Source: Acetivibrio saccincola (lineage in GTDB: Bacteria > Bacillota > Clostridia > Acetivibrionales > Acetivibrionaceae). Taken from it: a stretch of 64,000 bases of DNA. The stretch lies in the NCBI RefSeq assembly GCF_002844395.1, contig NZ_CP025197.1:2976001-3040000 (forward strand), read 5' to 3'. The notes under the pieces are model-generated. The model did not search any database. It worked only from the letters and a program-made list of their open reading frames with translations, and was not told the DNA's origin. Made by a program: the position numbers and the translations under genes. Every line of letters starts with the position of its first letter. Position 1 is the first letter of the stretch. Positions 1 through 7,799 of the stretch are shown in pieces.

Positions 1-293
1 ATAAGGTTATTGTCTGCATTGGTTCCGCCTTTGGATAAAGGGATAATATGATGTACCTCTTCGGCTGGTGTAAGCCTTCCGTACTTTTGGCACTCCTCAC
101 AAAGCGGATGCTCTGAGATATATCTGTTCCTGATGCGTTTCCATCTCCGGCCATAGCGTTTTCTTGTTTGGGGATCTCGTTCGTATTTGTTGTAATAAGC
201 ATCCATTTGCCTTTGATGCATGTCACAGTACCTTCCGTCCGTCAGTTCAGAACAGCCAGGAAAGGAGCAAGGCCTTTTTGGTTTTCTTGGCAT
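1..293 (-). CDS. Phage HNH endonuclease, C-terminus beyond left edge
   Basis: Reads leftward from an ATG at 291-293, preceded by GGAGG at 301-305. The visible ~97 residues hold a zinc-binding start (CSFPGC, then CDMH), a basic stretch (KRYGRRWKRIRNRY) and the first half of an HNH site: HPLCEEC, then EEVHHIIPLSKGG. Such small HNH proteins sit just upstream of the terminase genes in siphoviruses and assist DNA packaging; the continuation to terminase lies outside the window. The first 17 codons recur at 61056-61108, where the gene is cut off. The gene is open to the edge. Family assignment is secure; the packaging role is inferred from phages in general. Confidence 0.88.
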   Translation of the reverse strand, partial: MPRKPKRPCSFPGCSELTDGRYCDMHQRQMDAYYNKYERDPQTRKRYGRRWKRIRNRYISEHPLCEECQKYGRLTPAEEVHHIIPLSKGGTNADNNL

Positions 294-316
294 CTGGCCA
301 CCTCCTTTACGCGTAT

Positions 317-352
317 AAAAAAGCCCTCACAGGTTCATCCCATGAAGGCTTA
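317..352 (-). terminator. Intrinsic terminator upstream of HNH gene
   Basis: On the minus strand AAGCCTTCA pairs with TGAGGGCTT around a loop and is followed by six T. It ends transcription from the Cys-rich gene just before the HNH ribosome binding site, so HNH and late genes would need read-through or antitermination. The same structure is at 61131-61165. Confidence 0.75.
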
Positions 353-414
353 TTCATAACTTTTCACAATACCATTATATTTGGATTTATAATGAATTTC
401 ATCTCATAAAAATC

Positions 415-657
415 TCATCTTGAACACTGAATAGCATATTTGTTATTTACCCATGGCATCCTACCATTATAATATTTATCCGAAATATACCGCTGCATAT
501 CGGGTGGTAAAGCTGCAAGCAAAAGATAAGCCTTTTTCCTATCTTCCTCTAACTCCTGGGGGCTTTTATAGAAGGAACATTTATCTTGCAAGCACTTGTG
601 TACAGTCAGGATATTGCAGCCATTCCTTCCGTTACTGCCAAAACAATTATCGTACAT
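415..657 (-). CDS. Small Cys-rich phage protein, 80 aa
   Basis: Unrecognised small protein at the boundary between the phage early genes and the packaging genes. Four cysteines (positions 5, 14, 22 and 27) in the N-terminal third suggest a zinc- or other metal-binding knuckle. The C-terminal half is charged and ends PWVNNKYAIQCSR. It is bracketed by two intrinsic terminators (683-708 before it and 317-352 after it). A near-identical copy is at 61230-61472, with two differences (S8G and H20L), so the frame has been kept under selection or copied recently. Function unknown. Confidence 0.6.
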   Translation of the reverse strand: MYDNCFGSNGRNGCNILTVHKCLQDKCSFYKSPQELEEDRKKAYLLLAALPPDMQRYISDKYYNGRMPWVNNKYAIQCSR

Positions 658-682
658 CTTTCCTCACTCCTGTTTTATGGCA

Positions 683-708
683 TAAAAAAAGCCCCGAAGG
701 GCTTATGC
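683..708 (-). terminator. Intrinsic terminator after toxin-antitoxin unit
   Basis: Minus strand AAGCCC-TTCG-GGGCTT followed by a run of T. A UUCG tetraloop makes a very stable hairpin. It lies downstream of the antitoxin gene and upstream of the Cys-rich gene; a copy is at 61498-61523. Confidence 0.82.
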
Positions 709-801
709 GTTTTAAATGTCATTTTTTCACGATATCATTATATATTGGATATCTGTGTTTTTCATCTCATGAAAATCTCACCTTAAAGGAAGCTAAAAAT
801 A

Positions 802-1800
802 TTAGTTTATTTGTTCAAAGATAGCTTTCGAATATACTTCTATATCTCCAGGAGTAAGCATGTTGAATTTTTCTTTTACAGCTACAAAATATTTCCCGAT
901 CAATTCTTTGGGTATTACACGATTAGAATGCGCATCCACCGGCAAACCGTCTCTGGTATGCCGCCATGGTTTCTCCAGATGCGTAAACTTTTCTAGTATT
1001 TTTCCACTATAGCAGCAGAAGTTCTTAATAACGCTATCCAATATCGCTTTTTCAGCAGTTGTAAAAACTGATTCATCGAAAGCTTCAACACTCTCAATGG
1101 GGTCAAACTGATAAGATGAATACCTGTTATATATATCTCTGTAAACTGGTCCATGAACCCATGCCTCACAGTCTTCTTCAAAAAGAAACCGTCCTTCAAA
1201 AGCATAATAAAAACCCTGGACATAATATAGCGCCTTTTGTAAAGCTAAAGGAGTTATGTCCTCGCATTTATAAAGCAGATATTGGATAATTGAGTCCAGC
1301 TTTGAACCCGTTTTGTTTTCTTCCCCAAGCAGTTCCTGTACCTTCCGCTTACTTTTTTCATATGCCTGCAGAGATTTTAAATTGTCCTTATTTTTCTCCA
1401 GTAATTCTTTATAATACGCTGGATCATCATAAATCTTTTGAAGAATATCTGAATACTGTTTTGTAGGCATATCACCTTCACAATATCTCGAAAAAGTCAT
1501 TTCTCCCCAACCCAAAAGCAATGATAGCGGACGTTTGCCAATATTGTATTTCTGAGGTATTTCTAATATCTTCTCCAGCGAAATAATGCCGTTTTTTTGA
1601 CGGTACGTGTCATACAAAGCCTTTAGATTTTCGTCCTCTATATCCGCTACATAGACTTCGCTCCCACATTCCGTACAAACAGCCTTCTTTCCAGTATACT
1701 CATATTCTTCGCCTTTAAGTTTACCCTTAATTGTTGCTGTTTCTACTATATATTCGACATCTCTTCTGCATTCCTCGCAAAATGTCTTATTCCTATTCAT
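802..1800 (-). CDS. MqsA-like antitoxin with C-terminal Panacea (DUF4065/SocA) domain
   Basis: Neutralises the toxin encoded just upstream and represses the shared promoter. Residues 8-45 form an MqsA-type zinc finger with two CxxC pairs (C8/C11, C42/C45). Residues ~70-127 look like the MqsA helix-turn-helix (KRPLSLLLGWGEMTFSRYCEG). From ~165 the chain is a Panacea domain with the hallmarks ALQKALYYVQGFYYA and EAWVHGPVYRDIYNRY. Panacea domains are known as interchangeable toxin-neutralising modules. The start is the ATG at 1800, behind GGAGG at 1808-1812; an upstream TTG would overlap that site. Gene order toxin-antitoxin matches mqsRA. Absent from the second prophage copy. Confidence 0.85.
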   Translation of the reverse strand: MNRNKTFCEECRRDVEYIVETATIKGKLKGEEYEYTGKKAVCTECGSEVYVADIEDENLKALYDTYRQKNGIISLEKILEIPQKYNIGKRPLSLLLGWGEMTFSRYCEGDMPTKQYSDILQKIYDDPAYYKELLEKNKDNLKSLQAYEKSKRKVQELLGEENKTGSKLDSIIQYLLYKCEDITPLALQKALYYVQGFYYAFEGRFLFEEDCEAWVHGPVYRDIYNRYSSYQFDPIESVEAFDESVFTTAEKAILDSVIKNFCCYSGKILEKFTHLEKPWRHTRDGLPVDAHSNRVIPKELIGKYFVAVKEKFNMLTPGDIEVYSKAIFEQIN

Positions 1801-1839
1801 AAGGCGGCCTCCTTTCAAACTCTCAAACTTTCTGATTGA

Positions 1840-2250
1840 TCATCGAAAAAGATAATCAATCGGCTTGTTTCGCTTATGAAACGATATAACAACCACTCTT
1901 TTTCCACTTTCACTATCAATTAGATTAAATTTCGTATATATATCAACTAACTCCTCGATGCCATCAAAGTTAAATAACGTAACCTGGGGACAAAATACAT
2001 ATAAAACCTCATGTTCAAATCCTACTTTCGTATTTTGCAATGAATGGCAAAAATCTTCTGTTTTTATTTTCAGTAAAATCTCCTTTTGCCTTCTGCTGTT
2101 TAGATTATATTCATTTATAAAATCTATGTTTTCTTGTCTATTCTCATTTTTTGATATAATGAATCTGCCCTCTCTAATACAGTCATGTATCATTGCCAAA
2201 ATCTCATCAATCTGTTCCCAGGTATAATTCTGATTATAGTGCTGATTCAT
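1840..2250 (-). CDS. MqsR-like mRNA interferase toxin
   Basis: 137 residues from the ATG at 2250, which has AGAGGTGAT just upstream. The pattern IREGRFIIS, ILLKIKTEDFCHSL, EVLYVFCPQV, VDIYTKF and VVVISFHKR matches the MqsR branch of the RelE-like fold: V-x-x-GR near the start, LL-x-I-x-x-EDF-x-x-S in the middle and a K/Y-rich VISFH end. MqsR toxins cleave mRNA in stressed cells. It is longer than E. coli MqsR (98 aa) because of insertions before the last strands. It precedes the antitoxin by 39 nt. Assignment is by pattern and context, not by alignment. Confidence 0.72.
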   Translation of the reverse strand: MNQHYNQNYTWEQIDEILAMIHDCIREGRFIISKNENRQENIDFINEYNLNSRRQKEILLKIKTEDFCHSLQNTKVGFEHEVLYVFCPQVTLFNFDGIEELVDIYTKFNLIDSESGKRVVVISFHKRNKPIDYLFR

Positions 2251-2265
2251 TGCATCACCTCTTTT

Positions 2266-2302
2266 GTGATACAATGATACTATATTATATGCCTTTTGTC
2301 AA
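2266..2302 (-). promoter_or_regulatory. Promoter and operator of the toxin-antitoxin unit
   Basis: Sigma-A promoter: TTGACA (2297-2302), 17 bp, TATCAT (2274-2279). The direct repeat GTATCATTGTATCAC at 2266-2280 overlaps the -10 box and is the likely antitoxin-binding operator. The unit therefore has its own promoter, as expected for a phage moron gene. Confidence 0.75.
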
Positions 2303-2412
2303 GATTTATGCATCAATTAGTGCATTTTTTATTTTGTTGATTTTTACATTAAAATATGTATACTAAAGATAACAGCTCCTACAAGCTTACATTAAGCGCA
2401 ATACAGTAGGCC

Positions 2413-2455
2413 ATTAAAAATACCCACTTAGGTAGTTCGTTCTATCTAAGTGGGT
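2413..2455 (-). terminator. Intrinsic terminator after the late regulator gene
   Basis: Perfect 10-bp stem ACCCACTTAG/CTAAGTGGGT followed by ATTTTT on the minus strand, between the ArpU-like gene and the toxin-antitoxin promoter. Missing in the second copy, where this block is deleted. Confidence 0.85.
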
Positions 2456-2489
2456 TTCCTATTTAACATGCTGCTAATGTTATCTTAAA

Positions 2490-2945
2490 CTACTTCCCGT
2501 ATAAAAGCAGTGCCAGATGATTAAGTGCCTTGTCCTTCCTGCGGTACACCTGTGCTCTTTCAAGAAACAGCTTCTCTCCGATGTTTGCTACAGCTTCTGT
2601 CTTGCTTACATCATTAACAAAAAATTCTGTCAGTATAAACTGTTCTTCCTCCGACAGGGCTTCCCAAGCAGGCTTGAACCACTCCATATATTCTAATGCC
2701 CGTCTGTAACGTTCTTTCAACACATCAATCTCGTCAAGGCAAGCAGCAAGGCGTTCTTCGCCGCTTTTGGGATTGTGTTTGCCCGGAACTCCGGTATTCT
2801 TTGCACTATGAGGGCTTGTCATACAGGTTTCAATTTCATATATATCCTCATCACTGTGTTCGATAATGTACTGCATGCTGCTGTAATCTTTCAAAGCTTC
2901 AACAGCAGCCGCTTTTTTATCTAAATACTGCCATGCAATCAGCAT
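2490..2945 (-). CDS. ArpU/RinA-like phage late transcription regulator
   Basis: 152 residues from the ATG at 2945, behind GGAGGTG. The C-terminal half (ALSEEEQFILTEFF, then EAVANIGEKL, then QVYRRKDKALNHLALLLYG) is the sigma-70 region-4-like helix-turn-helix of phage proteins that switch on packaging and structural genes. It sits between the replication genes and the HNH/terminase boundary, where such activators are normally found. The last residues ending in LLYGK are typical. Copy 2 (61599-62054) has a nonsense mutation. A terminator follows directly. Confidence 0.75.
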   Translation of the reverse strand: MLIAWQYLDKKAAAVEALKDYSSMQYIIEHSDEDIYEIETCMTSPHSAKNTGVPGKHNPKSGEERLAACLDEIDVLKERYRRALEYMEWFKPAWEALSEEEQFILTEFFVNDVSKTEAVANIGEKLFLERAQVYRRKDKALNHLALLLYGK

Positions 2946-3050
2946 ATCGCACCTCCAAAAAATCAAGATAAAAACCTTGATCTTTGAAGCAGTGTGCTTT
3001 TTTGCGTTGCTTTGCAGTGCTTGTTTCCTTGTTCGTTATGTCTTCGTTCT

Positions 3051-3338
3051 TTATAGAAGGCCATGCTTTTCCAGAATAACCTTCACCTCATCTACCGAAT
3101 GGACAACCGCTGCCAAGCCTCCTGCATTGAGGATTTTCCTTATAGTTGCTTCCTGCAGTTTTGTTGTCTTTCCCGATGGGGTTTTTACTTCAAAAGCTAT
3201 AAACCGCCCATTTACACAGGCAATAATGTCTGGTATCCCCGCTGTCCCGTACATACCGCCATGTTCCTTCCAGCAGAAACACCCCGGTACTGTCTTTAAG
3301 TACCGGAGGATTTTAGTCACAATACTTTTTTCAGACAT
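3051..3338 (-). CDS. VRR-NUC domain phage nuclease
   Basis: 95-residue stand-alone VRR-NUC protein, a member of the PD-(D/E)XK nucleases common in phage replication modules, thought to resolve branched DNA. Core motifs: HGGMYGTAGIPDIIACVNG (catalytic D in GIPD), AFEVKTPSGK (E-x-K) and LQ in KLQEATIRKI. Full length for the family. The gene starts ten bases after GGAGG. The copy at 62160-62447 differs at several codons (I/V, T/A, L/V), more divergence than in the neighbouring DUF262 copies. Confidence 0.88.
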   Translation of the reverse strand: MSEKSIVTKILRYLKTVPGCFCWKEHGGMYGTAGIPDIIACVNGRFIAFEVKTPSGKTTKLQEATIRKILNAGGLAAVVHSVDEVKVILEKHGLL

Positions 3339-3358
3339 AACCGCTTATCCTCCAAAAA

Positions 3359-3629
3359 TGTTACCTTTTCCCCTCTTGTTACCCCGGTATTTCTAAAAAG
3401 GTAACTTCTCAAACCCGCTTTACAAGCGCATTTGCGGATTTTGTTACCTTGTTACCTCTTTTTTGGGGTAGGTATAGACACAAATATTTATATTTTTTTA
3501 TTTTTTATTTTTCAAAAAATAATTTCATCTCTCGCGCGTATATATAAAGTTGAGGTAACAAAGGTAACATAGGTAACAAGTGGCTATTCATCAGCGTTTC
3601 GGGTGTTACCTTTTTGTTACCTTGTTACC
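3359..3629. repeat. Iteron-like GGTAACA/TGTTACC repeat cluster
   Basis: About ten copies of a heptamer within 270 bp, in both orientations. TGTTACC: 3359-3365, 3378-3384, 3442-3448, 3450-3456, 3604-3610, 3615-3621, 3623-3629. GGTAACA: 3554-3560, 3563-3569, 3572-3578. A partial GGTAAC is at 3400-3405. The last six form a 3+3 inverted cluster, next to a very AT-rich stretch at 3480-3540. This is the layout of a replication origin or multi-site operator beside the replication genes. No gene is visible between 3339 and 3639. Confidence 0.6.
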
Positions 3630-3639
3630 TTTTTTGAGG

Positions 3640-4330
3640 TTAAAGAGGCTCAATATCTGTGATCTCAAAGCCGCTCACATCGCATCGCTCTTTCAATATC
3701 GAAAAATCAAGAGCCCACGCTTTTTTTGTTTCATTCCCGAAACGCATCGTTTTATTACTCTCTATAAAAAAGTCACTTTGCCTCAATTGCTTCAGAAACT
3801 GGTTATACGGAAGACATTCACCTGTGATTGCATAATCGCGTCTGTACTTGGTATAGCGGTCATATACATCACAGAAACGAATCCCGATAACCTTGCCATC
3901 TTTATCAAAAGTGTAGTCTTGATTCGGAGCCAGTTTCATCCGGGCCATGATTTCCAGGGTCTGTTCTACAATGGTCTTGTTATTGCTGCCGCCATCCAGC
4001 AAGTACTCCTGCACACCGTTTTGAAGATATCGAATACAAGCTGCCAAGCAGATCCGCTTTTGCACACAGCTTATAAAATGCTTGTCTATGGCTGGCTGGT
4101 TTTAAGTCCTTCTTGCTGAATAGCAATTCTATGCTCCGTTCTCTGATGGCCGCTTCATCCGGCGATTCCTCACCAGCTACAATAATAGGTGCCAACAGTT
4201 CATAAGTAACAGCACTTTGATCCGCCCTACCGCGGACACCTTCATGGCCGTCATATGCATCTCGAAGATGGTTGTATAAGGCATTTAGCCTTAACTTATC
4301 TATCTTTGAAGGCTTGAACTCATCCATCAA
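3640..4330 (-). pseudogene. Remnant of phage primase/helicase, frameshifted and 5'-truncated
   Basis: Two overlapping frames give the C-terminal part of a large phage replication protein. The upstream part (4330 down to about 4040) has LRLNALYNHLRDAYDGHEGVRG, QSAVTYELLAPIIVAGEESP and RERSIELLFSK, typical of the end of phage D5/VapE-like helicases. The downstream part (to 3640) continues with EYLLDGGSNNKTI, GKVIGIRFCDVYDRYTKYRRDYAITGE and LDFSILKERCDVSGFE. The frame changes near 4035-4060. The N-terminal ATPase half is missing, replaced by the histidine phosphatase gene, whose end overlaps. So this copy cannot make a working primase. Identification is from recognised sequence style; the exact family is uncertain. 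Confidence 0.6.
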
Positions 4331-4970
4331 CTGCGTACAGATGTGAGATATCCCCGAATGCAAGCATTCTGAAACAGGCAATTCCTTTCCTGCGCTCTTC
4401 CGTCACAAGGGTTGTTACAGAAGTCGGTAAAGCACAACAGCCATGCCATAAGACCACAGGTGAAATTCCCAGAAGGTGGCTTAAGATTACACATTCAACA
4501 CCAAAATGGCAGAACAAAACTATGGTATTTACCGCCCGGTACAAATTGCCTTCGCGTACATATCCGTTCTTTTCCAGGATCCTGTCAATTCCTTCAAATA
4601 CCTTATTGGCCTCCGATATCACATTGCACGCTTTCATAGCCGGTACTGTATGCCAGAGGTCTTTATTATAATACTCATTAATAACCGTCCAGTCCTGAGG
4701 AAGCAAATCCCAGCAAATTCTCTTCTTGCCTGATTTCTCATCATATACATTAAATTCTCTAAGCCAGGGTAATACTTCTGCAGTACGATTCATTTTTTTT
4801 AATGTGACATTTGCTGTGTCACGCGCCCTTCCAAGCGGTGAAACATAAAATTCCTTAATATCCAAAGTTATCAGTCTGTTGGATAAAAGCTCGGCTTCCC
4901 TCCACCCTTTTTCGGTCAGTGTATCTTTTTCATAATCCGGATCAGCATGCCGTATAATCAGTAATTTCAT
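4320..4970 (-). CDS. Histidine phosphatase family protein, C-terminus altered
   Basis: 216 residues with the branch-1 histidine phosphatase signature LIIRHADPDYE (catalytic R7, H8), SPLGRARDTA and the second histidine in VLFCHFGVEC (H155). It would remove phosphate from a small molecule or protein; substrate unknown. The start at 4970 has GGGAG upstream. The chain ends abruptly after GDISHLYA with VDG. Relatives usually run on for some 15-20 residues, and the DNA beyond that point belongs to the primase remnant. So a recombination joint has clipped the end. It is an odd gene for a phage and is absent from copy 2. Confidence 0.8.
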   Translation of the reverse strand: MKLLIIRHADPDYEKDTLTEKGWREAELLSNRLITLDIKEFYVSPLGRARDTANVTLKKMNRTAEVLPWLREFNVYDEKSGKKRICWDLLPQDWTVINEYYNKDLWHTVPAMKACNVISEANKVFEGIDRILEKNGYVREGNLYRAVNTIVLFCHFGVECVILSHLLGISPVVLWHGCCALPTSVTTLVTEERRKGIACFRMLAFGDISHLYAVDG

Positions 4971-5214
4971 TCTATCAGCTCCCGTTTTTATGTTTAAATA
5001 ACAAGTTCATTTATGTAAACATATTACACTATTGAAATAATCATCCAACTGCCATTCCATCGTGTTTCGGAATCAGCAGCCGGGCTGTGACTTGTCCCGA
5101 ACCGGCAATTGATTTCCGATTGCTATTTTTTATAGTATCTGTTGGATGAAACATGTCAATGGTTTTTTGACACAAATCATTCCTGACAGTATTCATTTAA
5201 CTTCATAATTCTCT
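4971..5214. other. Intergenic region without recognised gene
   Basis: Between the phosphatase start and the DUF262 terminator. It holds a GC-richer patch at about 5045-5120, flanked by ATCCAAC and GTTGGAT inverted repeats. One minus-strand frame there ends in TARLLIPKHDGMAVG and may be the tail of a lost gene. It is deleted in the second copy, and I could not assign it. Confidence 0.3.
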
Positions 5215-5270
5215 ATAAAAAAACAACCTCCCGGTAAGCATTATCCTTACGTTTCCGGGTAAGGTTGTAC
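5215..5270 (-). terminator. Intrinsic terminator after DUF262 gene
   Basis: Minus strand ACAACCT-TA-CCCGG pairs with CCGGG-AGGTTGT (two-base bulge) and is followed by seven T. Repeated at 62493-62548. Confidence 0.85.
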
Positions 5271-5314
5271 TCTTCACATAACGTTCTGCTTTGGATATAC
5301 AAGTTCTTGTTCTC

Positions 5315-7111
5315 CTATAGAGTATAATAATAATCTCTTATTTTCTTTGCCATAAGCAATCTTCGCTGTTCCAGAAATTCTTCATAATTTTCAAAAGTCA
5401 TTGTAAAAATTGATTCTGGTATACAATTCATTCCAAGGTTTTCTTTTAACTCTTCCAGACTATTTATACCGCCATACTTCAGTCCACCGCCACTGCACTG
5501 TTGAATTAAATCGGCAAAGTATTCTTTCGGAGCCTTGTTCCCAATTTTTATATTAATTTCAGATTGCATATAAACATAATTTGCAATTTGGTTATACTGA
5601 CTTCTCTTCATTCCATTCTTTCTAAGATAATCTTTGGGAAAAATATGATGTATGTCTCCCAAGTTAAATATAAGCTCACTGACAGTAATATCCTTTGAAA
5701 GGAACCCTTTCTCATTATTTTTAACCTGTGCTGCAAGGAATACATTGAATATGGGACTGGCGGATGATGAAGTGTCAAGTTCCTGAATCAGTGCAACATT
5801 CCAAAATGCTTCTGATAGTTCTGCGCTTTCAATACTTTTAAGATACTCATTAAAGCCACGGGAAGCAATATTTCTAATATCATAGTCGAACATTGATTCC
5901 GGTGATCCGGAATACCTCCCCGTTAATATGGACAATACAAACCATTTGCGAACATATGACTCTATTTCAGCCGGATTATATCCATTTGAACGCAAAGTAA
6001 GGTATAAGATGTATGCGAAATTTAAAGCATTTTTGGAACGTATCATGTGTGATGTAATAAAACCAGCTGATTTTATTATCATTATAAATTTCTTAAAATT
6101 ATTCTCATTAATAAAATCTATAATTCCTTTACTGAGTTTTTCAAAGGATTCCCTTGCAATATCCTCTTCATAGGTCCTTGTTTCAAAATTTCGTCCGGAT
6201 AATAAACTAACAAGATCTGCAAGCTTGCCCCTACTGAATTTATAAGTAAAAGCCACTCGTAAAAGATCTGTATAATAAGGATCATATATATCATCATGCT
6301 CATTTTTTAACCATGACATTTTCTTAAAATATTCTGTTTCCGCAAAATCTTTATCATAATCAGTGATATGGTAATAAAACTCAGGAGATACTGTCAGATG
6401 GCAAAAATAATCTATGCATTTTCTCAGTGTTGAACCTCCATAAGATTCATTTGCGGCTATTTTTGACATTGCAAAATCAGCTTGGCTTAGAACCACACCT
6501 TTAGAATTAATTCTTATAAAAATTTCGGTTACAGTTTCAATATCAAGATCTGATGACAATTCTATAAGGCCGATTTGTTTATGCATTATTTTTCTAAGAC
6601 TTTCTATCCTTTCATATATCAACTCGGGATCAACATCCGGATTATTCCTGCAGTATTGATTTATAAACTTAATTATATTTATATCTTGTGAAAAGATTTG
6701 AGATATATCGGGTATCCACTTATTGTCCTTCTCTATTGCCGTATTAAAGACTTCAAATCTTTGCTCAATCGGATGGAAAGAGATTTTTATTCTTACTTTT
6801 TTATATTTATTATTTATAACATATTCTCCCAGGATAGCCGCTGTAAGTGCTGTCACCCTTTGCTGACCATCTATTAAAATTTTCTTTCCTTCGGATATTG
6901 TACCATCTTTAAGCCTGATATTCGGATTTTTCCATGTAATTATATAGCCTATAGGGTAGCCCTGATACAATGAATCCATTAAATCCCTCACTTTTGAAGC
7001 ATCCCATACAAAAGGCCGTTGTATCTCAGGAATTGCAATTTCCCCTGACTTAACCCAGGCTAAAACAGTTTCTATTAAGTATTGATTTACTGAATATTTT
7101 TGTGTCTGCAC
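5315..7111 (-). CDS. DUF262-DUF1524 protein, GmrSD/BrxU-like
   Basis: About 599 residues from a GTG at 7111, behind AGAGGTGG; the longer upstream reading has no better site. N-terminal DUF262 (ParB-like nucleotide hydrolase): [23 protein letters not shown] and the core [10 protein letters not shown] at ~81-90. The C-terminal DUF1524-type His-Me/HNH nuclease has the motif [16 protein letters not shown]. This pairing occurs in type IV restriction enzymes that cut modified phage DNA (GmrSD, BrxU), so the likely role is defence of the lysogen against other phages. It carries its own terminator. The copy at 62593-64000 is almost identical. Confidence 0.82.
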   Translation of the reverse strand: MQTQKYSVNQYLIETVLAWVKSGEIAIPEIQRPFVWDASKVRDLMDSLYQGYPIGYIITWKNPNIRLKDGTISEGKKILIDGQQRVTALTAAILGEYVINNKYKKVRIKISFHPIEQRFEVFNTAIEKDNKWIPDISQIFSQDINIIKFINQYCRNNPDVDPELIYERIESLRKIMHKQIGLIELSSDLDIETVTEIFIRINSKGVVLSQADFAMSKIAANESYGGSTLRKCIDYFCHLTVSPEFYYHITDYDKDFAETEYFKKMSWLKNEHDDIYDPYYTDLLRVAFTYKFSRGKLADLVSLLSGRNFETRTYEEDIARESFEKLSKGIIDFINENNFKKFIMIIKSAGFITSHMIRSKNALNFAYILYLTLRSNGYNPAEIESYVRKWFVLSILTGRYSGSPESMFDYDIRNIASRGFNEYLKSIESAELSEAFWNVALIQELDTSSSASPIFNVFLAAQVKNNEKGFLSKDITVSELIFNLGDIHHIFPKDYLRKNGMKRSQYNQIANYVYMQSEINIKIGNKAPKEYFADLIQQCSGGGLKYGGINSLEELKENLGMNCIPESIFTMTFENYEEFLEQRRLLMAKKIRDYYYTL

Positions 7112-7454
7112 TATAACCACCTCTCGTATTAAACATATCCATTTGACATTGTTCTTGGACATATCTGCTGACGATAGACTGCATTGCCATAACACCCTTA
7201 AACATAGCTGTTGATGCCATTATATAACAATCCGGTCTAAAATCAAACATTCATTTGTCCCATAGTGTAAAGTTTTTGTAGGCATAAAAAAGCAAGTTAC
7301 CTACTCAATGTGGTATTATCAAGGTGCGTATTCCGGATTATCCGGACGGCAGTTCCGGAAACATCCGGACATTAAACCGGACTATCCGGACACCTTGTCA
7401 TTTAATTTGATTTTATAAAAAAGCTGTACTTAATGCAATTCTTTTCGCATTTTG

Positions 7455-7703
7455 TTAAAGTTTATACTGATACCCCTCAAGTATTTTATTTAAAAGATTA
7501 GCCCTCTTTTTACCTATACGGTTTAACACGGTAGGGTTCAACTCCTGAGCATTAAAAAGCATTTCCGGGTAGCTATTTGCGTAGTGTAAAACTAGCTTTT
7601 TCAGTTCTTCAAGCCCTATTTTCCTAGATAGGTAAGCATCACAAGCAGATTTTATTTCTCCAGCAAGCATTTTAACTGTAGTTGGATACAATAGAAACGC
7701 CAT
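7455..7703 (-). CDS. Small protein resembling the TIGR04540 family, IS passenger
   Basis: 82 residues from the ATG at 7703, which follows AGTAGGTG. Sequence features YPTTVKMLAGEIKSACDAYL, a leucine-rich middle helix, ELNPTVLNRIGKKR and a basic end. This matches my memory of the small clostridial TIGR04540 family of unknown function. It lies between the left terminal repeats and istB, so it moves with the element. All-helical and charged, with no membrane segment. Family call moderate; function unknown. Confidence 0.55.
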   Translation of the reverse strand: MAFLLYPTTVKMLAGEIKSACDAYLSRKIGLEELKKLVLHYANSYPEMLFNAQELNPTVLNRIGKKRANLLNKILEGYQYKL

Positions 7704-7799
7704 TTTGCACCTACTTTCCGTACGATTTTCGTATTTTTGCACCCATTTTTGTACCGTAATTGTACCTCAAATTCTTCCTGTTTGCAATATCTTTTATTA

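Larger units (their letters stand above)
241..6722. repeat. Prophage duplicated block, copy 1
   Basis: Three segments match the right end of the window: 241-780 with 61056-61595, 2489-3357 with 61598-62466 and 5188-6722 with 62466-64000. The stretches 781-2488 (toxin-antitoxin) and 3358-5187 (iterons, primase remnant, phosphatase) have no counterpart in copy 2. Both copies have the same orientation, about 58-61 kb apart. Confidence 0.92.

Noticed and set aside
3359-3629. Repeat cluster as a CRISPR array
   Set aside because: The units are 7 bp, in both orientations, with irregular spacing and no spacers of constant length. Iterons fit better. No CRISPR array or cas gene is visible in the window.
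3580-4119. 179-codon plus-strand frame
   Set aside because: Complement of the primase remnant; the minus strand shows recognisable protein sequence, while the plus frame has no homology features and no ribosome binding site.
5045-5120. Possible gene end (TARLLIPKHDGMAVG) in the phosphatase-DUF262 gap
   Set aside because: Only about 24 codons, no start and no family match.
7050-7250. Minus-strand 66-codon frame ([18 protein letters not shown]...) overlapping the start of the DUF262 gene
   Set aside because: It overlaps the DUF262 gene and its ribosome binding site in another frame, has no clear ribosome binding site and no recognised family. It may be the remnant end of a lost phage gene, but I cannot support it.
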